Assembly: GCF_001898315.1 (NCBI RefSeq)
Contig: NZ_MKTQ01000009.1
Span: 229,566 to 293,565 of the forward strand
Source: Microbacterium sp. 70-16
GTDB lineage: Bacteria; Actinomycetota; Actinomycetes; Actinomycetales; Microbacteriaceae
Reading direction: 5' to 3'
Length of the DNA stretch: 64,000 bases
The notes under the pieces were generated by a model that did no database searches, was not told where the DNA came from, and saw only the letters and a program-made list of their open reading frames with translations. A program made the position numbers and the translations under genes. Positions 33,240 to 42,479 of the stretch are shown one piece after another (the stretch's first letter is position 1; every line of letters begins with the position of its first letter).

Positions 33240-33324
33240 GCGGGTGACAGTTGTGGGAATCATACGAACGCATGCGAAACGCGCCCCGCGGCGGCCCCGC
33301 GCCACCCCGCACTAGGGTCGAATC

Positions 33325-34164
33325 ATGCGCGCGCATCCGATCCGCGGCACGATTCGCAGGGCATCCGCGGCGCTCGCGGCCGCAGCGATCGCCGCCGCCA
33401 CGCTCGCGGGGTGCGCAGCCACCGAGTCGACGCCCGACGCGAACGCCCCGGCGCTCCCGCCGGCCGGCGGCGCGCTCGACTACCAGCTCGGTGGAGCGTA
33501 CGACCCACCCGCCGGCGTGCAGATCGTGGCGCGCGACCGCGCGGCATCCCCCGCCGACGGCCTCTACAACATCTGCTACGTCAACGCGTTCCAGACCCAG
33601 CCGGGCGAGCTCGACCGCTGGCCCGACGCGCTGCTCCTGCACGAAGACAAGGACACACTCGTCCACGACCCGGACTGGCCCGACGAGGTCATCCTCGACA
33701 CCCGCCAGTCAGCGAGCATCGCAGACGTCGTCGTCCCGTGGATCCGCGGCTGCGCCGACGACGGATTCGACGCCGTCGAGTTCGACAACCTCGACACCTA
33801 CACGCGCACCGGCGGCGCGCTCACTCGCGACGACAATCTCGCCCTTGCCACACTGCTCGTCACGGCCGCGCACGACGCCGGACTCGCAGCCGGGCAGAAG
33901 AACGCGGCAGAGGATGCCCCGCTGCTGCACAGCCGCGCCGGGTTCGACTTCGCCGTCACCGAAGAGTGCGTCGCCTACGACGAGTGCGACGCGTACACCT
34001 CGGTCTACGGCGAGCACGTCCTGGCGATCGAGTACCCCGACACGCTCACGGTGCCGTTCGCGCAGGCGTGTGCGGCACCGGGGCGCCCGGCGTCGCTCGT
34101 GCTGCGCGACCGCGATCTCGTCACGCCGGGCGAGGCTGGGTATGCGTATGAGAGATGTGGTTGA
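33325..34164 (+). CDS. GH114-like secreted lipoprotein
   Basis: The 279-residue protein starts with a basic region, a hydrophobic stretch and a lipobox LAGC at about residue 29, so it is probably anchored in the membrane. The mature part has the TIM-barrel features of endo-alpha-1,4-polygalactosaminidase (GH114-like) proteins: LYNICYVNAFQ, the acidic VEFDNLDTY and, near the end, FAVTEECV. These enzymes cut galactosamine-containing polysaccharide. No other polysaccharide genes are nearby. Confidence 0.75.
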   Translation: MRAHPIRGTIRRASAALAAAAIAAATLAGCAATESTPDANAPALPPAGGALDYQLGGAYDPPAGVQIVARDRAASPADGLYNICYVNAFQTQPGELDRWPDALLLHEDKDTLVHDPDWPDEVILDTRQSASIADVVVPWIRGCADDGFDAVEFDNLDTYTRTGGALTRDDNLALATLLVTAAHDAGLAAGQKNAAEDAPLLHSRAGFDFAVTEECVAYDECDAYTSVYGEHVLAIEYPDTLTVPFAQACAAPGRPASLVLRDRDLVTPGEAGYAYERCG

Positions 34165-34246
34165 TCTCGATACACCGGCGCTGCGCGCCGGCACTCGATC
34201 ACCGGAGGGGGCCCGGGGCTGCGCGCCGGCACTCGATCACCGGAGG
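34164..34246. repeat. Two copies of the REP-like repeat
   Basis: Two units with GGCACTCGATCACCGG ends and GGCGCTGCGCGCC-type palindromes follow the stop of the GH114 gene and precede the poxB stop. They match the units at 32.3 kb. Confidence 0.75.
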
Positions 34247-34253
34247 GTGAAGA

Positions 34254-35984
34254 TCAGTGGAAGATCCGTCGCCACACGTTCGTGTCGGCAAGATCGAGCA
34301 GCTCGTCGCCGCGTCCCGAGAGCACGGTCTTCAGCGCCCACAGCGTGAAGCCCTTCGCCTGCTCGACGGTGATCGACGGCGGCATCGACAGCTCTTCGCG
34401 CGCCGTCACGACATCGACGAGCACCGGCCCGTCGGTCGCGAGAGCCCGCTCGAGTGCCTCACGCAGCTGCGACCCCTTCTCGACGCGGATGCCCGTGATG
34501 CCGACCGACTCCGCAACGGCGGCGAACGACGGGTTGTCCAGCGTCGTGCCGTAGTTGACGATCCCGGCCGCCTTCATCTCGAGCTCGACGAAGTTCAGCG
34601 ACGAGTTGTTGAACACGACGATCTTGATCGGCAGGTCGTTCTGCTTGATCGATAGAAGGTCACCCATCAGCATCGCGAGTCCCCCGTCGCCGGCAAGCGC
34701 CACGACCTGCCGCGACCGATCCTCCGCCTGCGCACCGAGCGCCTGCGGCATGGCATTGGCCATCGACCCGTGCAGGAACGACCCGAGTAGCCGCCGCTTG
34801 CCGTTCATCTTCAGGTAGCGCGCCGCCCAGATGACGGGGCTACCCACATCGGCCGTGAACACGGCATCCTCGTTCGCCAGCTCGTCCAGCAGTGCCGCGA
34901 CGTACTGCGGGTGGATCGGCGCTTTGCCGTCGTCGACCGCGAGCTCATCGAGCTGCTTGCGCGTCTTGCGGTAGTGCTCGACGGCATCCTCGACGTGCGA
35001 CGAGCTGCGCCCGGCATCGATCAGCGGCGCCAGCGCAGCAGCGGTCTCGCGGACTCCCCCGACCAGTCCCACATCGATCGGCGTGCGCCTCCCCAGCTGC
35101 TCACCGCGCAGGTCGACCTGCACGATCTTCGCCTTCGCGGGGTAGAACTGCCGGTACGGGAAGTCGGTGCCCAGCATCAGCAGCGCGTCGCACTTCTCCA
35201 TCGCGCGATACCCCGACGCGAACCCGAGCAGACCCGTCATGCCGACGTCGTACGGGTTCTGCCACTCGATGTGCTCCTTGCCGCGAAGCGCGTGCACGAT
35301 CGGCGCCTGCAGCTTCTCGGCGAGCGCGATCACCTCGTCGTGCGCCCCGGCGACGCCCGCACCGGCGAGGATCGTGACGCGCTTGGCACCGTTGAGCACT
35401 TCGGCCGCCGCGGCGAGCGACGCGGCATCGGGCAGCACGACCGACGAGGTCGCCGCGATCGGCGCGGTCGCGCGCCGGGCCGGTGCATCGCGGAAGAACA
35501 CGTCCCCAGGAACCACCACGACGGCGACGCCGCGCTTCTCGACGGCCGTGCGCATCGCGATCTCGAGCACCCACGGCAGCTGCGACGGATCGCCGATGAG
35601 CTCGGTGTAGACACTGCACTCGCGGAACAGCTCTTGCGGGTGCGTCTCTTGGAAATACCCGCTGCCGATCTCGGCCGACGGGATGTGCGACGCGATCGCG
35701 AGCACCGGTACGCGGTTGCGGTTCGCCTCGAACAGACCGTTCACGAAGTGCAGGTTCCCCGGCCCGCACGAGCCCGCCACGACGGCGAGTTCGCCGTTCA
35801 GTTCGGCATCCGCACCGGCTGCGAACGCCGCCGCCTCTTCGTGCCGCATGTGCAGCCAGCGGATGGATCCGTCGCGCCGCAGCGCGTCGGTGAACGCGTT
35901 GAGCGAATCGCCCGGCAACCCCCAGATCCGGTCGATACCTGCTCGCCCCAGGGACTCGATGAAGAAATCTGCCACATTCGCCAT
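34254..35984 (-). CDS. poxB: Pyruvate dehydrogenase (quinone), PoxB
   Basis: A 576-residue thiamine diphosphate enzyme of the pyruvate oxidase group. The N-terminal part reads RIWGLPGDSLNAF with the conserved glutamate in MRHEEAAAFAAG. The middle part is the FAD-binding domain, and the C-terminal ThDP motif reads GDGGLAMLMGDLL followed by VVFNNSSLNF. PoxB converts pyruvate to acetate and CO2 and passes electrons to the quinone pool at the membrane. Length is typical. It diverges from the nitrite operon; the shared upstream region is 157 bp. Acetolactate synthase is a related alternative, but neighbouring ilv genes are absent and the sequence fits PoxB better. Confidence 0.9.
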   Translation of the reverse strand: MANVADFFIESLGRAGIDRIWGLPGDSLNAFTDALRRDGSIRWLHMRHEEAAAFAAGADAELNGELAVVAGSCGPGNLHFVNGLFEANRNRVPVLAIASHIPSAEIGSGYFQETHPQELFRECSVYTELIGDPSQLPWVLEIAMRTAVEKRGVAVVVVPGDVFFRDAPARRATAPIAATSSVVLPDAASLAAAAEVLNGAKRVTILAGAGVAGAHDEVIALAEKLQAPIVHALRGKEHIEWQNPYDVGMTGLLGFASGYRAMEKCDALLMLGTDFPYRQFYPAKAKIVQVDLRGEQLGRRTPIDVGLVGGVRETAAALAPLIDAGRSSSHVEDAVEHYRKTRKQLDELAVDDGKAPIHPQYVAALLDELANEDAVFTADVGSPVIWAARYLKMNGKRRLLGSFLHGSMANAMPQALGAQAEDRSRQVVALAGDGGLAMLMGDLLSIKQNDLPIKIVVFNNSSLNFVELEMKAAGIVNYGTTLDNPSFAAVAESVGITGIRVEKGSQLREALERALATDGPVLVDVVTAREELSMPPSITVEQAKGFTLWALKTVLSGRGDELLDLADTNVWRRIFH

Positions 35985-36141
35985 CCCGCCACGCTACGCC
36001 GTGGCTCTCACAAAGCGCACCCTCCACAAGAGAGCAAAAGGTTACGCACCGACACACACGGCGGCTCTGCACGGAAACATCGCGTCTCTACCTTCGGAAC
36101 ACCGGCGATCCGGCCGGGACAATCCACGAAGGGTGCACCAC

Positions 36142-37023
36142 ATGAGCTACGTCAAGCCCGCAGAACTGGTCACCACGGTCATCGACGCCGGGGTCGCGAA
36201 GGTGATGCTGTCCACGCGCGACACGATCGTCCGCTCCATCCTGGGCGGCGCGCTGCTCACCCTCGCGGCGGCCTTCGCCGTCACCGTCAGCGTCAACACG
36301 GGCATCCCGCTGCTAGGCGCGCTACTGTTCCCGGTCGGCTTCATCATGCTGTACCTGCTGGGCTACGACCTGCTCACGGGCGTGTTCGTCCTCGCACCCC
36401 TCGCCTGGATGGACAAGCGCCCCGGGGTCACCATCGGCGGCATCCTGCGCAACTGGGGCCTCGTGTTCGTCGGCAACTTCATCGGCGCCATCACCGTCGC
36501 CGTCCTCATGGCGATCGTCGTCACCTTCGGCTTCTCCGACGCGCCGAACGCCGTCGGCGAGGCGATCGGCCACATCGGCGAAGGCCGCACCGTCGGCTAC
36601 GCCGAGCACGGCTTCGCCGGCATGCTGACGCTGTTCGTCCGCGCCGTGCTGTGCAACTGGATGGTCTCCACCGGCGTCGTCCTCGCGTTCATCTCGAAGG
36701 ACGTGATCGGCAAGATCATCGCGATGTGGATGCCCATCATGCTCTTCTTCTACATGGGCTTCGAGCACTCGATCGTGAACATGTTCCTGTTCCCCTCGGG
36801 CCTCATGCTCGGCGGCGACTTCACGATCGGCGACTACCTCATCTGGAACGAGATCCCCACCGTCCTCGGCAACCTCGTCGGCGGCCTCGTCTTCACCGCC
36901 ATCCCGCTCTACCTCACCTACGCCCGCGGCGGCGCGCAGCGGCGCCTGCGTCGTGGCGAGGTGCAGGATGCCCCGGCCGCCGGCCCCGCAGAGCCGGTCG
37001 CCGAACCCGCGCTCACCCACTGA
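36142..37023 (+). CDS. Formate/nitrite transporter family channel (NirC/FocA-like)
   Basis: A 293-residue membrane protein of the formate/nitrite transporter family. Hydrophobic segments include SILGGALLTLAAAFAVTVSV, LLGALLFPVGFIMLYLLG, NWGLVFVGNFIGAITVAVL, LCNWMVSTGVVLAFIS and IMLFFYMGFEHSIVNMF, with the family motif GFEHSIVNM. Its position just ahead of nirB and nirD indicates nitrite import. ATG 36142 follows GAAGGG. A charged, alanine/proline-rich cytoplasmic tail ends the protein. Confidence 0.88.
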   Translation: MSYVKPAELVTTVIDAGVAKVMLSTRDTIVRSILGGALLTLAAAFAVTVSVNTGIPLLGALLFPVGFIMLYLLGYDLLTGVFVLAPLAWMDKRPGVTIGGILRNWGLVFVGNFIGAITVAVLMAIVVTFGFSDAPNAVGEAIGHIGEGRTVGYAEHGFAGMLTLFVRAVLCNWMVSTGVVLAFISKDVIGKIIAMWMPIMLFFYMGFEHSIVNMFLFPSGLMLGGDFTIGDYLIWNEIPTVLGNLVGGLVFTAIPLYLTYARGGAQRRLRRGEVQDAPAAGPAEPVAEPALTH

Positions 37024-37055
37024 GTCCCGTCATCGAGATCGCGTCAGGAGCAGTC

Positions 37056-39707
37056 ATGAAGCACCTCGTCAACAGCCGGAAACACACCGACGGTCTGGGC
37101 GAAACAGCACCCGCGTACGGTGACCGCATGCTTGCCGGTGACACGAACGACGCGCACATCGTCGTCGTCGGCGCCGGAATGGTCGCCCACCGCTTCATCG
37201 AGAGCCTGCTCAGCCGCGCGGATTCGGGCTTCCGCGTCACGCTCATCGGTGAAGAGCAGCGGCATCCGTACGACCGCGTCGCGCTGACCTCGTTCTTCGC
37301 CGGCGCATCAGACGACGATCTGACACTTGACCGCCGCATCGTCGAGGACGAGCGCGTCACGTTCCTGCACGACGACCCGGTCGTGCGCATCGAGCGCGCC
37401 GAGCACCGCGTCGTCACCCGCGCCGGCCGCGTCATCGGTTACGACCGCCTGGTGCTGGCGACCGGTTCGTACGCCGCGCGCCTCGCCGTCGACGGCTTCG
37501 ACCTCGAGGGGTGCTTCGTCTACCGCACCCTCGATGACGTCGCCGCCCTGCGCACGTTCGTCGAGCGCCGCTCGGCACAGCTCGGCCGGCCGCTCACCGG
37601 CACGGTCGTCGGCGGCGGCCTGCTCGGCCTCGAAGCGGCCGGCGCCCTGCGCGGCCTCGACGTCGAGTGCACCGTCATCCAGTCCTCCGACCGCCTCATG
37701 TCGGCCCAGCTCGATCTGCCGGCCGGCGACGCGCTGCGCCGCCTCATCGAGGCGAAGGGCATCGGCGTGCGCACGGGCAGCATCACGACGCGGCTCGACC
37801 CCGACCGCACCGGTCAGGTCGCCGGCCTCGAGTTCCGCGACGGCGACTACGCGCAGACCGACGTCGTCGTCTTCACGGTCGGTGTCCGCCCCCGCGACGA
37901 ACTGGCCCGCACGGCAGGACTCGCCGTCGAACCCCGCGGCGGCGTCACGATCGACGACGGATGCCTCACCTCCGACCCCGCGATCTACGCGATCGGCGAG
38001 GTCGCGAGCTTCGAAGGCCAGTGCGTCGGCCTCGTCGCGCCGGGGTACGCGATGGCCGAGGTCGCCGCCACCCGCCTGCTCGGCGGCGAGGCGGAGTTCG
38101 GCGGCTTCGACCTGTCCACCAAGCTCAAGCTCTCGGGCGTCGATGTCGCCAGCTTCGGCGACGCGTTCGCGCAGACCCCCGGCGCCCTCGACGTCGTCTA
38201 CTCCGACCCGGTCGCCGGCGTCTACAAGAAGCTCGTCCTCTCCGACGACGCGAAGACGCTGCTCGGTGGCATTCTCGTCGGTGACGCCTCGTCGTACGGC
38301 GCCCTGCGCCCCCTCATCGGGCACGGCCTCGGCGGCGACCCGGCCGCCTACCTGCTGCCCGAAGGGGGCGGCGGCGCGATCAGCGCCGAGCTGCCCGACG
38401 AGGCGCTCGTCTGCTCGTGCAACTCGGTCACCGCCGGCACCATCCGGCACGCCGTGCACGACGAGGGATGCACGGATGTGGCATCCATCAAGTCGTGCAC
38501 GAAAGCGGGCGCCGCGTGCGGCTCGTGTGTCGCGACGATCAAGAAGATCGTCGGCACCGAGCTGGCCAAGACCGGCGCGACCGTCAGCAACGCGCTGTGC
38601 GAGCACTTCGACATGTCGCGCCGCCAGCTGTTCGATGCCGTCCGCGTCTCGGGGCTGACGACCTTCAGCGCGATCATCGCCCGCTTCGGCACCGGCCGCG
38701 GTTGCGACCTGTGCAAGCCCGCGCTCGCGAGCATCCTGTCGACCCTCACCGGCACCCACGTGCTCGACGGTGAGAACGCGACCCTGCAAGACACCAACGA
38801 CCACGTCATGGCCAACATGCAGAAGGACGGCAGCTACTCGGTCGTCCCGCGCATCCCCGGCGGCGAGATCACACCCGAGGGGCTGCTCGTCATCGGCCAG
38901 GTCGCGCAGGACTTCGGTCTCTACACGAAGATCACCGGCGGCCAGCGCATCGACCTGTTCGGTGCCCGCCTCGAGCAGCTGCCCGACATCTGGAAGCGCC
39001 TCGTCGACGCCGGCTTCGAATCGGGCCACGCCTACGGCAAGTCGCTGCGCACCGTGAAGTCGTGCGTCGGGTCGACGTGGTGCCGCTACGGCGTGCAGGA
39101 CTCGGTCGGCATGGCCGTGCAGCTCGAACTGCGCTACCGCGGCCTGCGGTCGCCGCACAAGATCAAGCTCGGCGTCTCGGGCTGCGCGCGCGAGTGCGCC
39201 GAGGCCCGCGGCAAGGATGTCGGCGTCATTGCGACCGAAGCCGGCTGGAACATGTACGTCGGCGGCAACGGCGGCTTCACGCCGCGCCACGCGGTGCTGC
39301 TGGCCGAAGGCCTCAGCGATGTCGAGCTGCTGCAGGCGATCGACCGCTTCCTGATGTACTACATCTTCACCGCCGACCGGCTGCAGCGCACGGCGCCCTG
39401 GTTCGAAGACCTCGAGGGCGGCATCGACGGGCTGCGCGCCGTGATCTTCGACGACAGCCTCGGCATCTGCGCAGACCTGGATGCCGCGATCGCCCGCCAC
39501 CTCGACGCGTACGAAGACGAGTGGAAGGCGACGCTGGAAGATCCCGAGAAGCTGCGCCGCTTCGCGTCGTTCGTCAACGCGCCGACGACTCCCGACCCCT
39601 CGCTCGCGTACACCGTCGAGCGCGGACAGCCCCGCCCCGCGACGCCGGACGAGCGCGAAGACTCGCGCGTCCTGATCGCCGGAACCGTTCTGGAGGTGCG
39701 CCGATGA
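37056..39707 (+). CDS. nirB: Nitrite reductase (NADH) large subunit
   Basis: The 883-residue protein has an FAD/NAD domain (IVVVGAGMVAH at 35-45), two BFD-like [2Fe-2S] modules (CSCNSVTAG near 453 and CEHFDMSRR later) and the siroheme/[4Fe-4S] domain. The last has cluster cysteines in SCVGSTWCRYG near 669 and GVSGCARECAE near 710. It reduces nitrite to ammonium with NADH in the cytoplasm. CAGGAG precedes the ATG at 37056, 32 bp after the channel gene. The stop overlaps nirD. The siroheme genes downstream make its cofactor. Confidence 0.95.
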   Translation: MKHLVNSRKHTDGLGETAPAYGDRMLAGDTNDAHIVVVGAGMVAHRFIESLLSRADSGFRVTLIGEEQRHPYDRVALTSFFAGASDDDLTLDRRIVEDERVTFLHDDPVVRIERAEHRVVTRAGRVIGYDRLVLATGSYAARLAVDGFDLEGCFVYRTLDDVAALRTFVERRSAQLGRPLTGTVVGGGLLGLEAAGALRGLDVECTVIQSSDRLMSAQLDLPAGDALRRLIEAKGIGVRTGSITTRLDPDRTGQVAGLEFRDGDYAQTDVVVFTVGVRPRDELARTAGLAVEPRGGVTIDDGCLTSDPAIYAIGEVASFEGQCVGLVAPGYAMAEVAATRLLGGEAEFGGFDLSTKLKLSGVDVASFGDAFAQTPGALDVVYSDPVAGVYKKLVLSDDAKTLLGGILVGDASSYGALRPLIGHGLGGDPAAYLLPEGGGGAISAELPDEALVCSCNSVTAGTIRHAVHDEGCTDVASIKSCTKAGAACGSCVATIKKIVGTELAKTGATVSNALCEHFDMSRRQLFDAVRVSGLTTFSAIIARFGTGRGCDLCKPALASILSTLTGTHVLDGENATLQDTNDHVMANMQKDGSYSVVPRIPGGEITPEGLLVIGQVAQDFGLYTKITGGQRIDLFGARLEQLPDIWKRLVDAGFESGHAYGKSLRTVKSCVGSTWCRYGVQDSVGMAVQLELRYRGLRSPHKIKLGVSGCARECAEARGKDVGVIATEAGWNMYVGGNGGFTPRHAVLLAEGLSDVELLQAIDRFLMYYIFTADRLQRTAPWFEDLEGGIDGLRAVIFDDSLGICADLDAAIARHLDAYEDEWKATLEDPEKLRRFASFVNAPTTPDPSLAYTVERGQPRPATPDEREDSRVLIAGTVLEVRR

Positions 39708-40093
39708 CAACCACCGCCGCGGCATCCGCTGCCGCTGACCTGGCCCCCGCCGGCTGGATGCCCCTATGCACCGTCAGCGATCTCGAGGTCGAGCGGGGCC
39801 GTGCGGCGCTGCTCGGTCAGACCCAGATCGCGCTGTTCCTGCTGCACGACGGGCGCGTGCATGCTGTGTCGAACTTCGACCCGTACAGCGGCGCGCACGT
39901 GATGTCGCGCGGTATCGTGGGCACGCGGGAGGGCATCCCCACGGTTGCCTCACCGATGTACAAGCAGGTGTTCGATCTGCGCACCGGCATCTGCCTGGAC
40001 ACGCAGGGCAAAGACCCGCACGCGCTGCAGAGCTGGCCGGTCGCGGTCGACGACGCGGGCCGCGTACTCATCCGATGGGAGGGCGCATCATGA
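39704..40093 (+). CDS. nirD: Nitrite reductase (NADH) small subunit
   Basis: A 129-residue Rieske-fold protein. The iron-binding cysteines and histidines of true Rieske proteins are absent, as is normal for NirD. The conserved core reads LFLLHDGRVHAVSNFDP and ASPMYKQVFDLRTG. It stabilises NirB. Start overlaps the nirB stop and its own stop overlaps the next start (ATGA), so the operon is tightly coupled. It lacks an extra oxygenase fusion. Confidence 0.92.
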   Translation: MTTTAAASAAADLAPAGWMPLCTVSDLEVERGRAALLGQTQIALFLLHDGRVHAVSNFDPYSGAHVMSRGIVGTREGIPTVASPMYKQVFDLRTGICLDTQGKDPHALQSWPVAVDDAGRVLIRWEGAS

Positions 40094-41337
40094 CCACGAT
40101 GCTCGGCCTCAGCCTGACGGGCCGCAAGGTCGTCTTCGTCGGCGGCGGTGCCGTCGCCGCCCGCCGCCTGCCGCGCCTACTCGACGACGGCGCCCTCGTC
40201 ACTGTCATCGCCCCGGCGCTCGGTGCCGAAGTGCAGGCGCTCGTCGACGCCGGCCGCGTCGAGTGGATCGCCCGCGACGTGCGCGAAAACGACCTCGACG
40301 GCGCCTGGTTCGTGCACAGCGCGACCGCCGACCGCCGCGTCGATGCGCGCGTCGCGGCATGGTGCGAGACGCGCCGCATCTTCTGCGTCAACACCTCTGA
40401 CGGCGCGCACGGCAGCGCCCGCCTCACCGCCGAGACCCGCGCCGGCGACATCGTCGTGGGCGTCGTGTCGGATGCCGGCGTCGACCCCCGCCGCACGGCG
40501 CGCGTGCGCGACGCGATCGGCGCGCAACTGGCTGCGGGGCTGTTCCCCGTGCGCCGGCGTCGGCACACCGCCACCGGCCGTGTCGACCTCGTCGGCGGCG
40601 GCCCCGGGCCCCTCGACCTCATGACCGTGCGCGGACGCCGCCTGCTCGCCGAGGCCGACGTCATCATCGCCGACCGACTCGGTCCTGCAGGCGCCCTGCC
40701 CGAGCTCGACGCCGACGTCGAGATCATCGACGTCGGCAAGCGCCCCGGCCACCACCCCGTGCCGCAGCACGAGATCAACGAGTTGCTGATCACGCACGCC
40801 CGCCAGGGCAAGCGCGTCGTGCGCCTCAAGGGCGGCGACCCGTTCGTCTACGGCCGCGGCGGCGAAGAGCTCGCCGCGTGCCTGGCCGCGGGCATCCCCA
40901 CCGAAGTCGTGCCCGGCGTCACGAGCGCGATCGCGGTGCCGCAAGCGGCGGGCATCCCGGTCACGCACCGCGGCGTGTCTGCAGGACTGCACCTCGTCAA
41001 CGGACAGGCCGACATCTCGGCGACGACGCTCGCCGCTCTCGGCGACGACGCCGTCACGACGGTCGTGCTGATGGGCGTCGCCGCCCTGCCGAAGCTCGCC
41101 GCCGCGGCGCAGGCCGCCGGGGTCGACCCCGATCGCCCCGTCGCGATCGTCGAGCGCGGACATACGCCGCAGCAGCGCACGACCCGCACGACGCTCGGGC
41201 GCATGGCGCAGGATGCCGCCGACGCCGGCGTCCGCAACCCCGCCGTCGTCGTCGTGGGCGAGGTCACGCGCACGGGACTGCTGATGGGTGAGTCGCAGCT
41301 GGTCGAGCTGCCGCTGGCAGGTGATGTGAACCGGTGA
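40090..41337 (+). CDS. cysG: Siroheme synthase (CysG-type: dehydrogenase plus SUMT)
   Basis: The 415-residue protein combines an N-terminal precorrin-2 dehydrogenase-like domain (VVFVGGGAVAARRLPRLLD) with a C-terminal uroporphyrinogen-III C-methyltransferase (LVGGGPGPLDLMTVRG, VVRLKGGDPFVYGRGGEE). It makes precorrin-2 and oxidises it on the path to siroheme, the NirB cofactor. The short middle region may lack full chelatase activity, and a separate chelatase gene follows in the same operon. Both boundaries are four-base overlaps. Confidence 0.88.
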   Translation: MTTMLGLSLTGRKVVFVGGGAVAARRLPRLLDDGALVTVIAPALGAEVQALVDAGRVEWIARDVRENDLDGAWFVHSATADRRVDARVAAWCETRRIFCVNTSDGAHGSARLTAETRAGDIVVGVVSDAGVDPRRTARVRDAIGAQLAAGLFPVRRRRHTATGRVDLVGGGPGPLDLMTVRGRRLLAEADVIIADRLGPAGALPELDADVEIIDVGKRPGHHPVPQHEINELLITHARQGKRVVRLKGGDPFVYGRGGEELAACLAAGIPTEVVPGVTSAIAVPQAAGIPVTHRGVSAGLHLVNGQADISATTLAALGDDAVTTVVLMGVAALPKLAAAAQAAGVDPDRPVAIVERGHTPQQRTTRTTLGRMAQDAADAGVRNPAVVVVGEVTRTGLLMGESQLVELPLAGDVNR

Positions 41338-42479
41338 CCTCCCCCGACCGCCCCGCGCTCTCGGCTGCACTCGAGGGCTGCACGATCGTGATCGCCGTCG
41401 ATCGCCGATCGTCCGAGCTCGCGGCTGCCCTCGAGCGGCACGGCGCGCAGGTGCGCCGTGCGCCGGCGCTGAGCATCCTGCCGCACATCGACGACGACGC
41501 CCTCATCGCCGCGACGCGCGCGCTCGTCGAGACTCCCCCCGATGTCGTCGTCGTCACGACAGGCGTGGGCTTCCGCGGCTGGATGGAAGCGGCCGAAGAG
41601 GCGGGACTGCGCGACCCGCTGACCGAGGCACTCTCCGGCGCGCAGATCGTCGCCCGCGGGCCCAAGGCACGTGGCGCGATCCAGCAGGCGGGGCTCGTCG
41701 CCGATTGGGTCGCCGAGTCAGAGACCTCGACCGAGCTCGGCGAGTTCCTGCTCGCGGAAGGTGTGCGCGGTCGCCGCGTCGCCGTCCAACACCACGGATC
41801 GGGTGCCGACGGACTCGACGACCTGTTCGCGGATGCCGGTGCCGACGTCGTCAGCCTGACGGTGTACCGGTGGGGGCCGCCCGCCGACCCGGCGTCCGTC
41901 GCCCGTTCGGTCACCGCCGCAGCGGCCGGCGAGGTCGACGCCGTCTTGTTCACCTCGGCGCCGGGCGCGGCCGAGTGGATCGCGACCGCCGTGCGCGAGG
42001 ACGCCGTCGACGCGCTGCTGACGGCATCGCGCGCCGGGCGCTTGCTGATGGCGGCCGTCGGTCCGATCACGGCCGGTCCCCTCGAGGCCGCAGGCTTCGA
42101 TCCGCTGATCGCCGAGCGCGGGCGGCTGGGGTCGCTCGTCCGCGGGGTCGTCACGTACTTCGGCGGCGGGCATGCGCCGCGGGCCGACACCGTCGCGGGC
42201 ATCCTCGAGCTGCGCAGCGGTGGCGCGGTGCTCGACGGGAGGTTCATCCCCCTGTCGCGCACGGGGGTCGCCGTGCTGGGCGAGTTGTTCGCCGCGAACG
42301 GCGGCGTCGTGCCGCGCGCGACGCTGCAGAACGCGCTGCCCCGCTCGGGCGAGAGCACGCACGCGGTCGATGTCGCGATCGCCCGCATCCGTGAGACGCT
42401 CGAGGCGCCGGGCATCATCCGCACGGTCGTGAAGCGGGGCTATCGCCTCGACCTGAAAGAGCACGAGGTGACCGCATGA
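41334..42479 (+). CDS. Uroporphyrinogen-III synthase with C-terminal winged-helix domain
   Basis: The 381-residue protein has an N-terminal HemD-like domain (VVVVTTGVGFRGWMEAAEEA, later LFTSAPGAAEWI) covering about 1-260. A C-terminal OmpR-type winged helix (residues about 290-375) follows, with HAVDVAIARIRETL and TVVKRGYRL as in response-regulator DNA-binding domains. Similar fusions are known in actinobacterial nitrite/nitrate loci. It may both feed siroheme synthesis and regulate the nir operon. The GTG overlaps the cysG stop. Confidence 0.85.
   Translation: MTSPDRPALSAALEGCTIVIAVDRRSSELAAALERHGAQVRRAPALSILPHIDDDALIAATRALVETPPDVVVVTTGVGFRGWMEAAEEAGLRDPLTEALSGAQIVARGPKARGAIQQAGLVADWVAESETSTELGEFLLAEGVRGRRVAVQHHGSGADGLDDLFADAGADVVSLTVYRWGPPADPASVARSVTAAAAGEVDAVLFTSAPGAAEWIATAVREDAVDALLTASRAGRLLMAAVGPITAGPLEAAGFDPLIAERGRLGSLVRGVVTYFGGGHAPRADTVAGILELRSGGAVLDGRFIPLSRTGVAVLGELFAANGGVVPRATLQNALPRSGESTHAVDVAIARIRETLEAPGIIRTVVKRGYRLDLKEHEVTA

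Noticed and set aside
34911..37055. Plus-strand frame running into nirB that would give a 1598-residue protein
   Set aside because: The extension crosses poxB antisense and the nirC-type gene in another frame; the real nirB start is at 37056 with a good ribosome-binding site.
37308..39725. Minus-strand frame of 805 codons opposite nirB
   Set aside because: High-GC shadow of nirB; composition and lack of motifs show it is not coding.
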